Source: Candidatus Odinarchaeia archaeon (GTDB lineage: Archaea; Asgardarchaeota; Odinarchaeia; Odinarchaeales; Odinarchaeaceae). Taken from it: a stretch of 44,960 nucleotides of DNA. The notes under the pieces are model-generated. The model made no database searches. It was not told where the DNA came from and saw nothing but the letters and a program-made list of their open reading frames with translations. Location of the stretch: the NCBI GenBank assembly GCA_029856525.1, contig JAHQXC010000002.1, positions 1 through 44,960 of the forward strand, in the 5' to 3' direction. Below, in pieces: positions 25,489 to 34,861 of this stretch. Numbering within the stretch: the stretch's first letter is position 1; each line of letters starts with the position of its first letter. A program made the translations under genes and the position numbers.

Positions 25489-26760
25489 TTGGAGAAAACC
25501 TCGAATATAAGCGGATTTTATAAATTGAATATCGCTCAGAGAAGGCGTGTGGTTAAAGAATTTGCAGGTTTAACCGATGAAGATTTAGAGCTTCTTGGAG
25601 ATATCAACGATCCGTTAACTAGTATAGCTGATAAAATGATTGAAAACGTTATAGGAACCACTAGGATTCCTTTAGGGATAGCGGTTAACTTTCTTATAAA
25701 CGGGAAAGATTATCTTATTCCCATGGCTATAGAGGAGCCTTCAGTGGTTGCGGCGGCTTCTAACGCGGCTAAAATCGCTAGAATAAGAGGCGGATTCACA
25801 GCCACCAGCACCGATCCTATCATGATAGGTCAAATCCAGGTACTCGACGTTAAAGATCCTCATGCTAAAAAATTTGAAATTTTAAAACATAAAACAGAGC
25901 TTCTCCAAATAGCTAATGAACAGGACCCTGTTCTAAACAGATTCGGTGGAGGCGCTAAAGACATAGTTGTGAGAGTGATTGAATCTATAAGAGGACCTAT
26001 GCTTATCATACACCTACTTGTAGATACAAGGGATGCTATGGGAGCGAATGCAGTTAATACTATGTGTGAAGCGCTCACTGATAAAGTAGCTCAGATAACA
26101 GGGGGGAGAGTTGGTCTACGGATTATTTCAAATCTTGCAGTTTACCGGTTGTGCAGAGCTAAAGCGATATTCGATAAAGAAGCTTTAGGCGGAGAAGATG
26201 TGGTTGATAAAATATTAGACGCATATGCTTTCGCTGAAGCTGATATATTCAGATGCGCTACGCATAATAAAGGTATTATGAACGGGATAACAGCGTTAAT
26301 GTTGGCGACTTGTAATGATACTAGGGCTGTAGAGGCGGGGGCGCATGCTTACGCTGCTTTAAACGGCGGGTATAAACCTCTAACACGATGGGAGAAAGAT
26401 AGCGAAGGGAATTTGGTAGGTTCAATAGAGTTACCTATGGCTGTAGGTCTGGTGGGAGGCGCGACTAAAGTTCATCCGATAGCGCAGCTAGCTATAAAAA
26501 TTTTAAATGTAAAAACAGCTAACGAGTTAGGGGAGGTTGCAGCTTCACTGGGTTTAGCTCAAAACTTCGCGGCGATTAGAGCTTTAGCCACCGAGGGTAT
26601 TCAGAAAGGACATATGCGGTTACATGCCCGGAATATAGCGATCACAGCCGGGGCTAGCGAGGATATCGTGGATAAAGTGGTTGAGGAGCTTGTTAAAATC
26701 GGTAAGATTAGAGTGGATATAGCTGAGAAGATTATTAAAGAGTTGCAACAATCTAAATAG
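25489..26760 (+). CDS. Class II HMG-CoA reductase
   Basis: Converts HMG-CoA and NAD(P)H to mevalonate, here the committed step of archaeal isoprenoid lipid synthesis. Class II hallmarks are ENVIGTTRIPLGIAVNF, the DAMGANAVNTMCEAL nucleotide-binding segment and the catalytic histidine near the C-terminus in KGHMRLHARNIA. Class I enzymes typical of many archaea differ at these places. I place the start at TTG 25489 because GAAGGTGA lies 5-6 bases before it; the track start 25474 would overlap that site. The 423-residue length fits. It is convergent with the BioD-like gene by 8 bases. Confidence 0.95.
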   Translation: MEKTSNISGFYKLNIAQRRRVVKEFAGLTDEDLELLGDINDPLTSIADKMIENVIGTTRIPLGIAVNFLINGKDYLIPMAIEEPSVVAAASNAAKIARIRGGFTATSTDPIMIGQIQVLDVKDPHAKKFEILKHKTELLQIANEQDPVLNRFGGGAKDIVVRVIESIRGPMLIIHLLVDTRDAMGANAVNTMCEALTDKVAQITGGRVGLRIISNLAVYRLCRAKAIFDKEALGGEDVVDKILDAYAFAEADIFRCATHNKGIMNGITALMLATCNDTRAVEAGAHAYAALNGGYKPLTRWEKDSEGNLVGSIELPMAVGLVGGATKVHPIAQLAIKILNVKTANELGEVAASLGLAQNFAAIRALATEGIQKGHMRLHARNIAITAGASEDIVDKVVEELVKIGKIRVDIAEKIIKELQQSK

Positions 26761-27814
26761 AGTCTAAGAGTTCACGCCAAGATACATGATCGTAAACCAT
26801 TTTCTTTGTTAAATTTATCCTAGAAGTGTCTGATGGTTTAATCTTACCCGTAAGGCCCTCGAGAATTTTAACAGTGGAATATGTGTCGTGAGGAACCATT
26901 ATCACAGTAATGTTTTTTTCACTAGCTTTAACTAACACTTGCTCTGAAGGCCTCAAGTTCCCGGTTAACACTATAACAGAGGCGTTAGTCTCCACAGCTG
27001 CGGATATTATATCAGCTCTATCCCCGCCTGTTATAATCGCATTATTCCCGCTTCTTCTAAAATATCTTAGAGACGACTCTGTTTGCATGGCGCCTATGAA
27101 AATGTTTTCGATAACGCGATTGATATCGCCTTTAACAAGCACTTCTCCTTCCAACAGCTCTAAGAGTTCTCGAACTGTAGGTGAGGAAATCTCATAGCTT
27201 CTAGGTATTACCCCCCAGACTTTAACACCATGCCTGTTAAGTAGCTCGGTGTACTCGCCTTCAGCTTTCTCCATCATATATGGTGGGATCTGATTTAAAA
27301 CAGCGCCTACTAGTTGAACGCCACGCATATCTAGAATACTTTTATAGAACAGTATCTTCTCAATAGAGCTGTCGCTTACACCCCCTGAGATAGCTAGAAC
27401 CTTTGAGTTTAAAAGTTCAGCTATATCTATATTATTTAAATTAAATGCCGTCATGGTTTCAGGTGAAACACCGCCTTCAACTATTATTATATCAGAGTTC
27501 TCCGATAGTTTACCGTATTGTTTCAAGATCATACTCCTTAAATCTGCAACATCTCGTTTAGCGTAAACACTTAAATAGTTAGGTTCAATTAAAATAGGTG
27601 TTAACTCATCTAGGGTAAAAGGAAGTTTTAAAGTCTCTTTCATTAAGAGAACATCAGGATCTACAGCTCCTTCTGTAACAGATGTTTGAGGTCGACCGAC
27701 AGGACGGAAATAGCTTACTTTAAAACCGTTCTCCACTAAGACCTGGGATAAACCTAGTATGAAAGCTGTTTTACCTGAAAACCCTTCCCATGAAACTACA
27801 AATAAGGATTTCAT
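26753..27814 (-). CDS. BioD-like P-loop / DRTGG domain protein (phosphotransacetylase N-terminal type)
   Basis: A cytosolic protein of 353 residues (COG0857 type). The N-terminal BioD-like P-loop domain begins FVVSWEGFSGKTAFI, with DIIIVEGGVSPE and LAISGGVSD downstream. The C-terminal part (about 210-325) is the DRTGG domain, with IITGGDRADIISAA its core. Bacterial Pta carries both domains before its catalytic domain; archaea often have this stand-alone version beside acetate-CoA ligase, suggesting a regulatory or ligand-sensing role. I choose ATG 27814 behind GGTGA over TTG 27838. It follows the ligase gene by 20 bases on the same strand. Confidence 0.85.
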   Translation of the reverse strand: MKSLFVVSWEGFSGKTAFILGLSQVLVENGFKVSYFRPVGRPQTSVTEGAVDPDVLLMKETLKLPFTLDELTPILIEPNYLSVYAKRDVADLRSMILKQYGKLSENSDIIIVEGGVSPETMTAFNLNNIDIAELLNSKVLAISGGVSDSSIEKILFYKSILDMRGVQLVGAVLNQIPPYMMEKAEGEYTELLNRHGVKVWGVIPRSYEISSPTVRELLELLEGEVLVKGDINRVIENIFIGAMQTESSLRYFRRSGNNAIITGGDRADIISAAVETNASVIVLTGNLRPSEQVLVKASEKNITVIMVPHDTYSTVKILEGLTGKIKPSDTSRINLTKKMVYDHVSWRELLDSI

Positions 27815-27834
27815 ACTATCACCTATAATTTTTT

Positions 27835-29949
27835 TCAAATATATAAAGACATTTTAACATCTACAGCGATACAGCCCTCACCTTTATTATAAACGAATAA
27901 AGGATTAACATCCAACTCTGATATAACTGGAAACTCTTCTACTAATTGTGAGACGGCTAGAATAGTTTTAATAACCGCATCTATATCAGCAGGCTGCTCT
28001 CCTCTAACACCTTTAAGTAGATTATACACTTTAGTCTCTTTTATCATTTCTTCAGCGTCGTTAAAAGTAACTGGAACTATTCTAAAAGCAACATCTCTTA
28101 GAAAGTTAACATATACTCCTCCAAGCCCGAACATTAGTAGATGACCGAATTGAAGATCCTTATTAACCCCGATTATAACCTCTTTACCTTTCTCAACATA
28201 CTCGTATACTTCAACCCCGTATATTCTAGCATTAGGGAAAAGCTTATGCGCGTTAGCGACCATGCCTATGAAGATTTTTCTCACGTCTTCTTCATTCTTC
28301 ACGTTTAAAGCAACACCGCCTACATCAGATTTGTGAATTATATCAGGGGAGGCTATTTTCAAAGTAACAGGGTAACCGATCTCGGCAGCAGCCTCACAGG
28401 CTTCTTCACTATTGGAAGCTAGATGAACTTTAGGAGTTTTAACATTGTAAAAACTTAATATTTCGCAGGCTTCACTGGATAGCAGTGTTCTTCGATTTTC
28501 ACTTAAAACTCTCTTAATTATTTCACGAATAGGTTCCTTATCCACTGGAATCTTAAATTTTCTATGAGACATCTTCTTTTCACGAATAAGCTTATATCTT
28601 GTTAAAGCCGCTATGCTTTCAACCGCGTCCTCTGGGAAACTGAAGACAGGTATATTATTCTCGGATAAAATTCGTTTAGCTTCAGCTACCTGCTCACCGC
28701 CTATTAGGGAAAAAGCAACTGGTTTATCTATCATACTGGTAAGCTTAACTAATTCTAAAACTGTTTCAGTTGGTTTAGTTGTAGCCTGAGGTGTTAAAAT
28801 AATAATTAGAGAGCTGACGTTATCGTCATCTTTAAGCGTCTCTAAAGCCTTATAATATCTTTCAGGCTGAGCGTCGCCTAGGATGTCTACGGGATTATAA
28901 ATAGACGCGTTTGGTGGCAGCCGTTCTCTGAGATTATTCAAGGTCTCATTTTTAAGCTGAGCTAGTTTTAAACCGTGTTTTTCACACGCATCCGTCGCTA
29001 TAATTCCAGGGCCGCCTGCGTTGGTTAAAATACAAATAGAGTTATCTTTCGGAAGCGGTTGAGTTGAGAATACTTTCGCATAGTTGAATAAATCGGATAT
29101 AGTTTCAACCTGTAAGGCTCCGAATTGTTTAAACACAGTTTCATAAGCTATCCTGCTTCCTGCAAGAGACCCTGTATGAGAGGCAGCTGCCCTCTGCCCT
29201 GCCGTTGATGAACCTGACTTTAAAACTAGCACAGGTTTTATTTTAACAGTTTTTTTAAGAGATTTAATGAATTTACCACCGTCTTTAACATCTTCAATAT
29301 ATAATAATATAACCTTCGTGTTATTATCAGCGGCTAAGGCGTTGATGAAATCTGATTCATCTAAGTCTGCTTTATTACCTAAACTTATCACTTTACTAAA
29401 GCCTATTCTATTCTTAAAAGACCAGTCTAGTATCGCTGTTCCCAGAGCTCCGGATTGAGAGATGAACGCTATATTCCCTTTCAGAGGCATCTGAGCTGCG
29501 AATGAAGCGTTTAAAGGTGTGAAAGTGTCTATAACTCCAAGGCAGTTAGGTCCAAGTAAGTTCATCTTATATTTTTTACATATATCTTTAAGCGCTCTCT
29601 CTCTTTCAGCGCCCTCTTTTCCAGTCTCCTTAAACCCAGCGGATATCACTACGAGATTTTTAACCTTACTAGCACCACATTCTTCAGCTACTTTAACAAC
29701 GCTCTCAGCCGGTATCACTATTACAGCTAAGTCTATTTCATCGTTTATCTCACTTATATTAGAATACACTTTTAAGCCGAGAATCTCTTGATAATTAGGG
29801 TTCACAGGGTAAACTCTCCCCATGTAACCGTATTTTATTACATTCTCTAAAATATTATAGCCTAGTTTACCTGGCTTAGAAGAAGCCCCTATTATAGAAA
29901 CAGATTTAGGGTTAAATAACGTTGACAGGAGAATGTCAGGTTTATGCAT
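27835..29949 (-). CDS. Acetate-CoA ligase (ADP-forming), fused alpha-beta subunits
   Basis: NDP-forming acyl-CoA synthetase that makes ATP from acetyl-CoA, ADP and phosphate, giving acetate in fermenting archaea. The alpha part (about 1-460) has the CoA-binding SIIGASSKPGKLGYNILEN, then LLGPNCLGV and the phosphorylated histidine motif ASHTGSLAG. The ATP-grasp beta part (about 470-704) has YPVTLKIASPDIIHKSDVGG and GVEVYEYVEKGKEVIIGV. Alpha-beta fusion into 704 residues is common in this family. ATG 29949. The BioD-like protein downstream is probably co-transcribed. Acyl substrate range cannot be told from sequence. Confidence 0.93.
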   Translation of the reverse strand: MHKPDILLSTLFNPKSVSIIGASSKPGKLGYNILENVIKYGYMGRVYPVNPNYQEILGLKVYSNISEINDEIDLAVIVIPAESVVKVAEECGASKVKNLVVISAGFKETGKEGAERERALKDICKKYKMNLLGPNCLGVIDTFTPLNASFAAQMPLKGNIAFISQSGALGTAILDWSFKNRIGFSKVISLGNKADLDESDFINALAADNNTKVILLYIEDVKDGGKFIKSLKKTVKIKPVLVLKSGSSTAGQRAAASHTGSLAGSRIAYETVFKQFGALQVETISDLFNYAKVFSTQPLPKDNSICILTNAGGPGIIATDACEKHGLKLAQLKNETLNNLRERLPPNASIYNPVDILGDAQPERYYKALETLKDDDNVSSLIIILTPQATTKPTETVLELVKLTSMIDKPVAFSLIGGEQVAEAKRILSENNIPVFSFPEDAVESIAALTRYKLIREKKMSHRKFKIPVDKEPIREIIKRVLSENRRTLLSSEACEILSFYNVKTPKVHLASNSEEACEAAAEIGYPVTLKIASPDIIHKSDVGGVALNVKNEEDVRKIFIGMVANAHKLFPNARIYGVEVYEYVEKGKEVIIGVNKDLQFGHLLMFGLGGVYVNFLRDVAFRIVPVTFNDAEEMIKETKVYNLLKGVRGEQPADIDAVIKTILAVSQLVEEFPVISELDVNPLFVYNKGEGCIAVDVKMSLYI

Positions 29950-30111
29950 ATCAACTCATCATTATTATATTAAAGTTTCATATATCTATTAGACCTTTAT
30001 TGTTTTAGTGAACTGCCTGGAGGGCATGCTCAGCATCTATAATCAACTAAATTAGAATGCTATATATTAGCTTTATTCACTTACTCTATTCTAAAAATAG
30101 TGGACACCGGT

Positions 30112-30504
30112 TTAAAGTGTTAGAATAATAACACCGACGATTATTATCAGGATTCCTAGAATCTCCCGCCAACTTAACTTCTCTTTGAGAAATCGGTTAC
30201 AGTAAAAAGCTGTGAAAATATATGTAGTTGATAAGACTGGGACGATTACACTAACCTGGTAACGGGAGAGAGCCATTAAGAATATCAGCCAGGCTGAAAG
30301 TTGAAGAATTATAGCCAAAGCCATATCCTTGTTAAGCAGTTTTTTAACATTTCCTTTAAAATCTTTTTTAAACTCTTGAACTTTTATTTCTCCAACAGGC
30401 ATCGTCGCCTTCTTAAAAAGAAGTGTAGCTACACCGAATATGGCTGATGCGAGTGTAGCTAATAATATGCTAACAAGGAGGTTTTCTAAAGGTATTTGAA
30501 ACAT
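30112..30504 (-). CDS. Half-size EamA/DMT-family membrane protein (second of pair)
   Basis: A 130-residue four-helix protein of the EamA/small multidrug resistance type. Typical EamA features are the mid-protein AWLIFLMALSRYQVSVIVPVLSTTYIFTAF and the C-terminal KLSWREILGILIIIVGVIIL. Such half-length units pair as antiparallel dimers. It overlaps the first member by one base (TAATG), with GGTGA nine bases before the start, so both are translated from one message. Substrate unknown; small polar or lipophilic compounds are typical. Confidence 0.85.
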   Translation of the reverse strand: MFQIPLENLLVSILLATLASAIFGVATLLFKKATMPVGEIKVQEFKKDFKGNVKKLLNKDMALAIILQLSAWLIFLMALSRYQVSVIVPVLSTTYIFTAFYCNRFLKEKLSWREILGILIIIVGVIILTL

Positions 30505-30932
30505 TAGGAGTGTTCACCTCTCACCTCATTATTAAGCTGTTTATTATTCGAGAAATGGCTTAACAAGTAGATTCCTAATATAATGATAAATATTCCTATA
30601 GTTTTAGGAACCGTTACGCTTTCACCTAGCAAAATATTTGAGAGAACAACTATCGTGATATAAGAGGCCCCGCCTGAGAGAGGATTAATTATTGAAGCTT
30701 TACCTTTAGATAAAGCTATAACATATACTATGCTCCCTACGAAGGCTAAACTCATTCCAAGTAGAAAATGCCAGTTTAGAAGTAATGAAAACCATCCTAT
30801 AATATCATAGAATAAAAAATTATTAAGGCCGGCCGCCTCCATGCTAATTTTTATAAGCGGATCTCCGAACCCGATTAAACCTCCAGCTAAGGCGGCTACA
30901 GCCTCGTTTTTAACCGTGTTAATCAGCCTCAA
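30504..30932 (-). CDS. Half-size EamA/DMT-family membrane protein (first of pair)
   Basis: A 142-residue four-helix EamA-like protein, paralogous to the next gene. The segments LLGMSLAFVGSIVYVIALSKGKASIINPLSGGASYI and the late GESVTVPKTIGIFIIILGIYLLS show the usual pattern. It starts with TTG 30932, 8 bases after the EF-2 stop, so it probably shares the EF-2 transcript. Two adjacent paralogues of this size suggest an obligate heterodimer, as in paired SMR proteins; this is inference. The tail is hydrophilic (NNKQLNNEVRGEHS). Confidence 0.85.
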   Translation of the reverse strand: MRLINTVKNEAVAALAGGLIGFGDPLIKISMEAAGLNNFLFYDIIGWFSLLLNWHFLLGMSLAFVGSIVYVIALSKGKASIINPLSGGASYITIVVLSNILLGESVTVPKTIGIFIIILGIYLLSHFSNNKQLNNEVRGEHS

Positions 30933-30939
30933 AAAAGAA

Positions 30940-33156
30940 TCAAGTTTTATAAATGAATCTCTCCCATGATTTCACTGTAGGAAGTTCTTCTGGCATGCCT
31001 TTCCTCTTTCGAATTTCGAGGATCTTAGGTACTTGAAGATTTTCAGGTAAAGGCTGGAATCCGATGAACTCGTATCCGAAGAATGCTTTACCGGATGTTG
31101 CGCTTCTAAACTCATCCGCTATTCCAAGAGTTTCAGCTGTGGGGATTGATGCTGTTATAACAGCTGTATCCTCCTCCGCCTCCATGCTGGTGATTTGACC
31201 TCTATGTTTATTAACCACTTTAATGATTTCGCCCTCAGTTCCTAAAGGCGTCTTAATATTAACTTTAAGAACAGGCTCGTAAAGTTTAGGTTCACCGGTG
31301 AGAAAACTGATATTAAGGGCGGATGAAACCATTCCCGCTATCTCATGATAACCTGTGTGAGCTGGATCAACGTGAACAGTCGCATCGGTCATAACAACTT
31401 TAAGATTCATAACAGGCTCTTTAGCGAGGGTTCCACCGTTTATAAAATCTCTGAAAACGGATATAATATAGGATTTTATTCTCTCCAGTCTCTGCACACC
31501 ACTAGTATTATCTATGAAGACGCTTGTCCCGTAAATATCCCATATCTTTCTCACTAGTTTAGCATCCCAGTTAGCTTTCATTCTAAGAATATCCCCTCTC
31601 ACCTTAGCATCCTGTTCTATTGTAACCTCACCCTTCTTTATAAGCTCAACTGTAGTCTCGTCTAAAGGTTCGATGTAAAGTTTTATACGGTTATGTCCGT
31701 TCGGAGACTTTGTATGAATTTCAATCCCCTGCTTTGTAGCCTTCTCCCTGTATACTATGACAGGCGGGCTTACGTTTATCGGAACTTGATCGTTTATTCG
31801 CTTGGTTAAAATTTCAATTTGAAGAGGGTCGATGCCACTGAGAATATATTCACCACTCTCCTGGTTGAATTTAAACTCGGCGGTTGGATCAGCCATAATC
31901 CATTTAGATACAACTTCACCTAGCCTAGCTAAATCCTGGGGGTCAACAGGTTTTATACTCTTACTTACCACAGGTTCAGCTACATAAGTGATTTCTTCGA
32001 ATGGTGGGATATTTGAACCCGGCTGAATGAATGTTTCTCCTGCAGGTGTAATAAAACCGAATACAGCGAATAAGTTACCTGCCGGTACACTATCACAGTC
32101 AAGTATATCGGTTATCTCCATTAAACCGAGTCTTTTAATTCTCTCCTCTTTTTTCTGGTTAACTAGATAGATCAGATCACCTGTTCTTAGGGTACCGGAG
32201 AAGACTCTACCTATTAGAGTAGGCCGCTTTGACTTAGGGTCTATGAAGATTTTTGTAAACATTCCTAGAAGAGGACCGTCCGGATCGCATTCAGCTATTT
32301 TTCTACCAATCTCTGAATTAACATCACCAGACCAGATTTTACTTAACCGGTATTTCTGAGCAGTTTTCGGATCAGGTAAATGCTGGATGACCATTCTAAG
32401 AATAGCCTCATCTAAGGGGAGATTCTGACGAAGCCATTTAATTCCCTCCTCACCCTGCTTATATTTTTCAAAGAATATAAGAGGCGGAATATTCTTTTCT
32501 TTTATAATATCGTAGGTTACAGCCCATCCGTGTTTCGCTGAACCGAAAGCCACGCTATTATTATCAAATCTAACCATCCAGCTCTTCGCTAATTCAGGGG
32601 GAGCGATTTTGAGTATAAGATCGTTAACCTTATTGATTATTTGGTCAAGTTTCTGAGAGACCTTTTTAGGCTCTAATCTTAGCTCGCTGATCAATCTATC
32701 CACTTTGTTTATGAATAAAACTGGTTTACACAATTCAGCTCCTACAGCTAATCTTATATTCGTTTCAGTCTGTGTCATAACCCCTTCTAGAGCGTCCACT
32801 AGAATAACTGCACCGTCTGATCCTCTTAAAGCTCTAGAAACTTCTCCAGTAAAGCTTATGTGACCTGGCGTATCATTGATTTGAAACAGGTATTCCTTCC
32901 CTTTATACTCATAGCTTAGCTGAGCTACACTTGTAAAAATAGTAATGTTTCTAAGCTGCTCTTCAGGGTCGCTATCCGTCATAAGAACCATGCCAGCAGC
33001 GTCATCGCTCATTAACCCGGCTCTTCTAAGAAGATAATCAGTCATGGTTGTTTTACCGTGATCTATATGAGCGGTAATGGAGAATATTCTCCTCTGCTCA
33101 TAAGGACAATTAAGAATAAGATTACGTATCTCATCAGCGTTCTTTATCTTCACCAT
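30940..33156 (-). CDS. EF-2 paralogue with degenerate diphthamide loop
   Basis: A translocase-type GTPase of 738 residues with the five-domain EF-2/EF-G order. G1 is ITAHIDHGKTT, switch I is RNITIFT (usual RGITI), G3 is NDTPGHISF (usual DTPGHVDF) and G4 is FINKVDR. Domain IV contains the loop HVDPAHTGYHEIAG (31341-31380) instead of the canonical H-x-D-x-x-H-R-G-P-x-Q. The histidine that would carry diphthamide is kept, but the neighbouring R, P and Q are lost. This fits the second EF-2 reported from Asgard and Korarchaeota genomes lacking dph genes. I place the start at ATG 33156, behind GTGGTGG. A TATA-like TTTAAAAAACTTATA lies about 45-60 bases upstream. Confidence 0.9.
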   Translation of the reverse strand: MVKIKNADEIRNLILNCPYEQRRIFSITAHIDHGKTTMTDYLLRRAGLMSDDAAGMVLMTDSDPEEQLRNITIFTSVAQLSYEYKGKEYLFQINDTPGHISFTGEVSRALRGSDGAVILVDALEGVMTQTETNIRLAVGAELCKPVLFINKVDRLISELRLEPKKVSQKLDQIINKVNDLILKIAPPELAKSWMVRFDNNSVAFGSAKHGWAVTYDIIKEKNIPPLIFFEKYKQGEEGIKWLRQNLPLDEAILRMVIQHLPDPKTAQKYRLSKIWSGDVNSEIGRKIAECDPDGPLLGMFTKIFIDPKSKRPTLIGRVFSGTLRTGDLIYLVNQKKEERIKRLGLMEITDILDCDSVPAGNLFAVFGFITPAGETFIQPGSNIPPFEEITYVAEPVVSKSIKPVDPQDLARLGEVVSKWIMADPTAEFKFNQESGEYILSGIDPLQIEILTKRINDQVPINVSPPVIVYREKATKQGIEIHTKSPNGHNRIKLYIEPLDETTVELIKKGEVTIEQDAKVRGDILRMKANWDAKLVRKIWDIYGTSVFIDNTSGVQRLERIKSYIISVFRDFINGGTLAKEPVMNLKVVMTDATVHVDPAHTGYHEIAGMVSSALNISFLTGEPKLYEPVLKVNIKTPLGTEGEIIKVVNKHRGQITSMEAEEDTAVITASIPTAETLGIADEFRSATSGKAFFGYEFIGFQPLPENLQVPKILEIRKRKGMPEELPTVKSWERFIYKT

Positions 33157-33202
33157 ACTCGTCCACCACATTAAAAGTTAAACAATCCCACTAAAGTTAT
33201 TA

Positions 33203-33226
33203 TAAGTTTTTTAAAGGCTTAAAAGC
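33203..33226 (-). promoter_or_regulatory. Probable EF-2 paralogue promoter with small hairpin
   Basis: On the minus strand CCTTTAAAAAACTTATAA sits about 50 bases before ATG 33156 and reads as BRE plus TATA. A perfect inverted repeat GGCTTTTAAGCC (33215-33226) overlaps its upstream edge and could be a minor regulatory or terminator element for the opposite strand. Confidence 0.4.
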
Positions 33227-33355
33227 CTAAACTATGAATTTAACTCTATCCTCCGTAATTTATATTTTATAAACGTGAAAAATTAAGCAGATACTATTTT
33301 TAAATTTTTGCATAATAATAAATAAGCTACTATAAAAAGTTTTAGAGGGGCGAAT

Positions 33356-34861
33356 GTGAATAAATCAAATTACATCCATTTTTTAAATCTTACCGTTTTA
33401 ACATTGATATCTTTAATAATTCGTGTAGCTTATAACCCTTTAAGAGCTACGGGAAACCTTTACCCTGATGAAGCATATTATCTAGTAAATTCGAGAAACA
33501 TTACCGAGATAGCTTCTAATCCTATTCTTCTTTTTAGAGCGACATCTTTACTAACCTATTTCTTAATCTATTATTTATTCGGTTTTTCACTAGATATTTT
33601 CATTTGGGTAAACTACTTGTACGGGGTTTTATTAACTATAGCCGTATATCTGATAGTTTTAGATATCACGCGAAAACAGCTGACAGCGTTGTTTAGCAGT
33701 GTTTTTATAACATTAAGTAGTTTTTTTATTCATGCAAGTCAAAGTAATCTAATAGATTTACCGATCGCTTTCTGGCTGCTCATATTATATTATTTTTTAT
33801 ATAAAACACATTACGAGAAAAAATATATTCTACCTTCAATTATAACAATGGTAGTCTGCATATTTACAAAGGAAACAGCTTTTTACGCTATTCCAATCCT
33901 AATCTTCATCAATATACTTTTTATTAAAAATTATAGAATCCGTATAATTGGTTTAATTTTATCAGCTATAATCTTGTTTACTGCTGTATTTTTAATAGGC
34001 GGCTATATCGAAATCCGCGGCTACTCTAATTTATTCTCAATAGAGAATGCTAAACGATTCATATACAACTTAGGTTGCATTCTTACAACAAATTTTTATA
34101 TATTATTTAACATATTCACATGGACGTATGAAAAGTATCTTACCATAATAGTTTGCGTTCTCTTTATCTTTATAGTAGTTAAGGCTTGGTATTATAAGCG
34201 AGCAAGTATTTACGAGATAAGCCTACTCTTTTTCGCTGTTCTATTTTATTTAACGCTATTATATGTTAACCCTGCTAAGGTTGCTTTAAATATCGGTTGG
34301 AGATATCTGCTACCGTCGATGCTAAGTTTACTACTATTATTTAGCGTGTTAATCACTGATTCAATTTATTTAGTAAAAGAAAACATATCAAATATGGTAG
34401 GGGATAGTATAAGCCTAATTGTTAAAAATAAGAAAGAGATGGGGAAGATTATTTTAACGATTTTATTAATAGCGATGATAATCTCACTACCAGTCTATTA
34501 TGCGTTCTCAGAGCTTAATTTCTATAATAGATACGTAAAAGTAACGATGTATGAATATGATAGTTTAAGGAGAGCTTCCTTAATCGTAGCGGATTTGAAA
34601 CAAGATAATGAGAGCACGATACTGGCGCCATTCATATATCAGGTGAGCATATGGACTGATTTCAAATTTGAGAAATATTATTCTTTCCCGAAAAATAGTG
34701 TAGATCTGCACACCTTGCTCAACGAGACAATATTCGATTATATTATAGTATCAGACTGGTGGGTTTACCATCCATTTGAACTTATTCAGGAAAAATATTT
34801 GCTACTCTACTCTATTACAGACGCAGCGAATCACACTACTAAAATATATAAATCAATTTAA
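33356..34861 (+). CDS. GT-C fold membrane glycosyltransferase (PMT/ArnT-like)
   Basis: A 501-residue protein with about 10-12 membrane helices. The first outward loop contains the acidic motif of GT-C enzymes (NLYPDEAYYLVNSRN, about residue 37), followed by a helix layout like that of ArnT/PMT-type glycosyltransferases that use lipid-linked sugars. The short C-terminal domain (SILAPFIYQVSIWTDFKFEKYYSF...YIIVSDWW) is typical of these enzymes. Starts at GTG 33356, behind GAGGGGCG. Donor and acceptor are unknown. It converges with the small GTPase gene, overlapping by 9 bases, and may belong to the glycan-related set that follows. Confidence 0.8.
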   Translation: MNKSNYIHFLNLTVLTLISLIIRVAYNPLRATGNLYPDEAYYLVNSRNITEIASNPILLFRATSLLTYFLIYYLFGFSLDIFIWVNYLYGVLLTIAVYLIVLDITRKQLTALFSSVFITLSSFFIHASQSNLIDLPIAFWLLILYYFLYKTHYEKKYILPSIITMVVCIFTKETAFYAIPILIFINILFIKNYRIRIIGLILSAIILFTAVFLIGGYIEIRGYSNLFSIENAKRFIYNLGCILTTNFYILFNIFTWTYEKYLTIIVCVLFIFIVVKAWYYKRASIYEISLLFFAVLFYLTLLYVNPAKVALNIGWRYLLPSMLSLLLLFSVLITDSIYLVKENISNMVGDSISLIVKNKKEMGKIILTILLIAMIISLPVYYAFSELNFYNRYVKVTMYEYDSLRRASLIVADLKQDNESTILAPFIYQVSIWTDFKFEKYYSFPKNSVDLHTLLNETIFDYIIVSDWWVYHPFELIQEKYLLLYSITDAANHTTKIYKSI

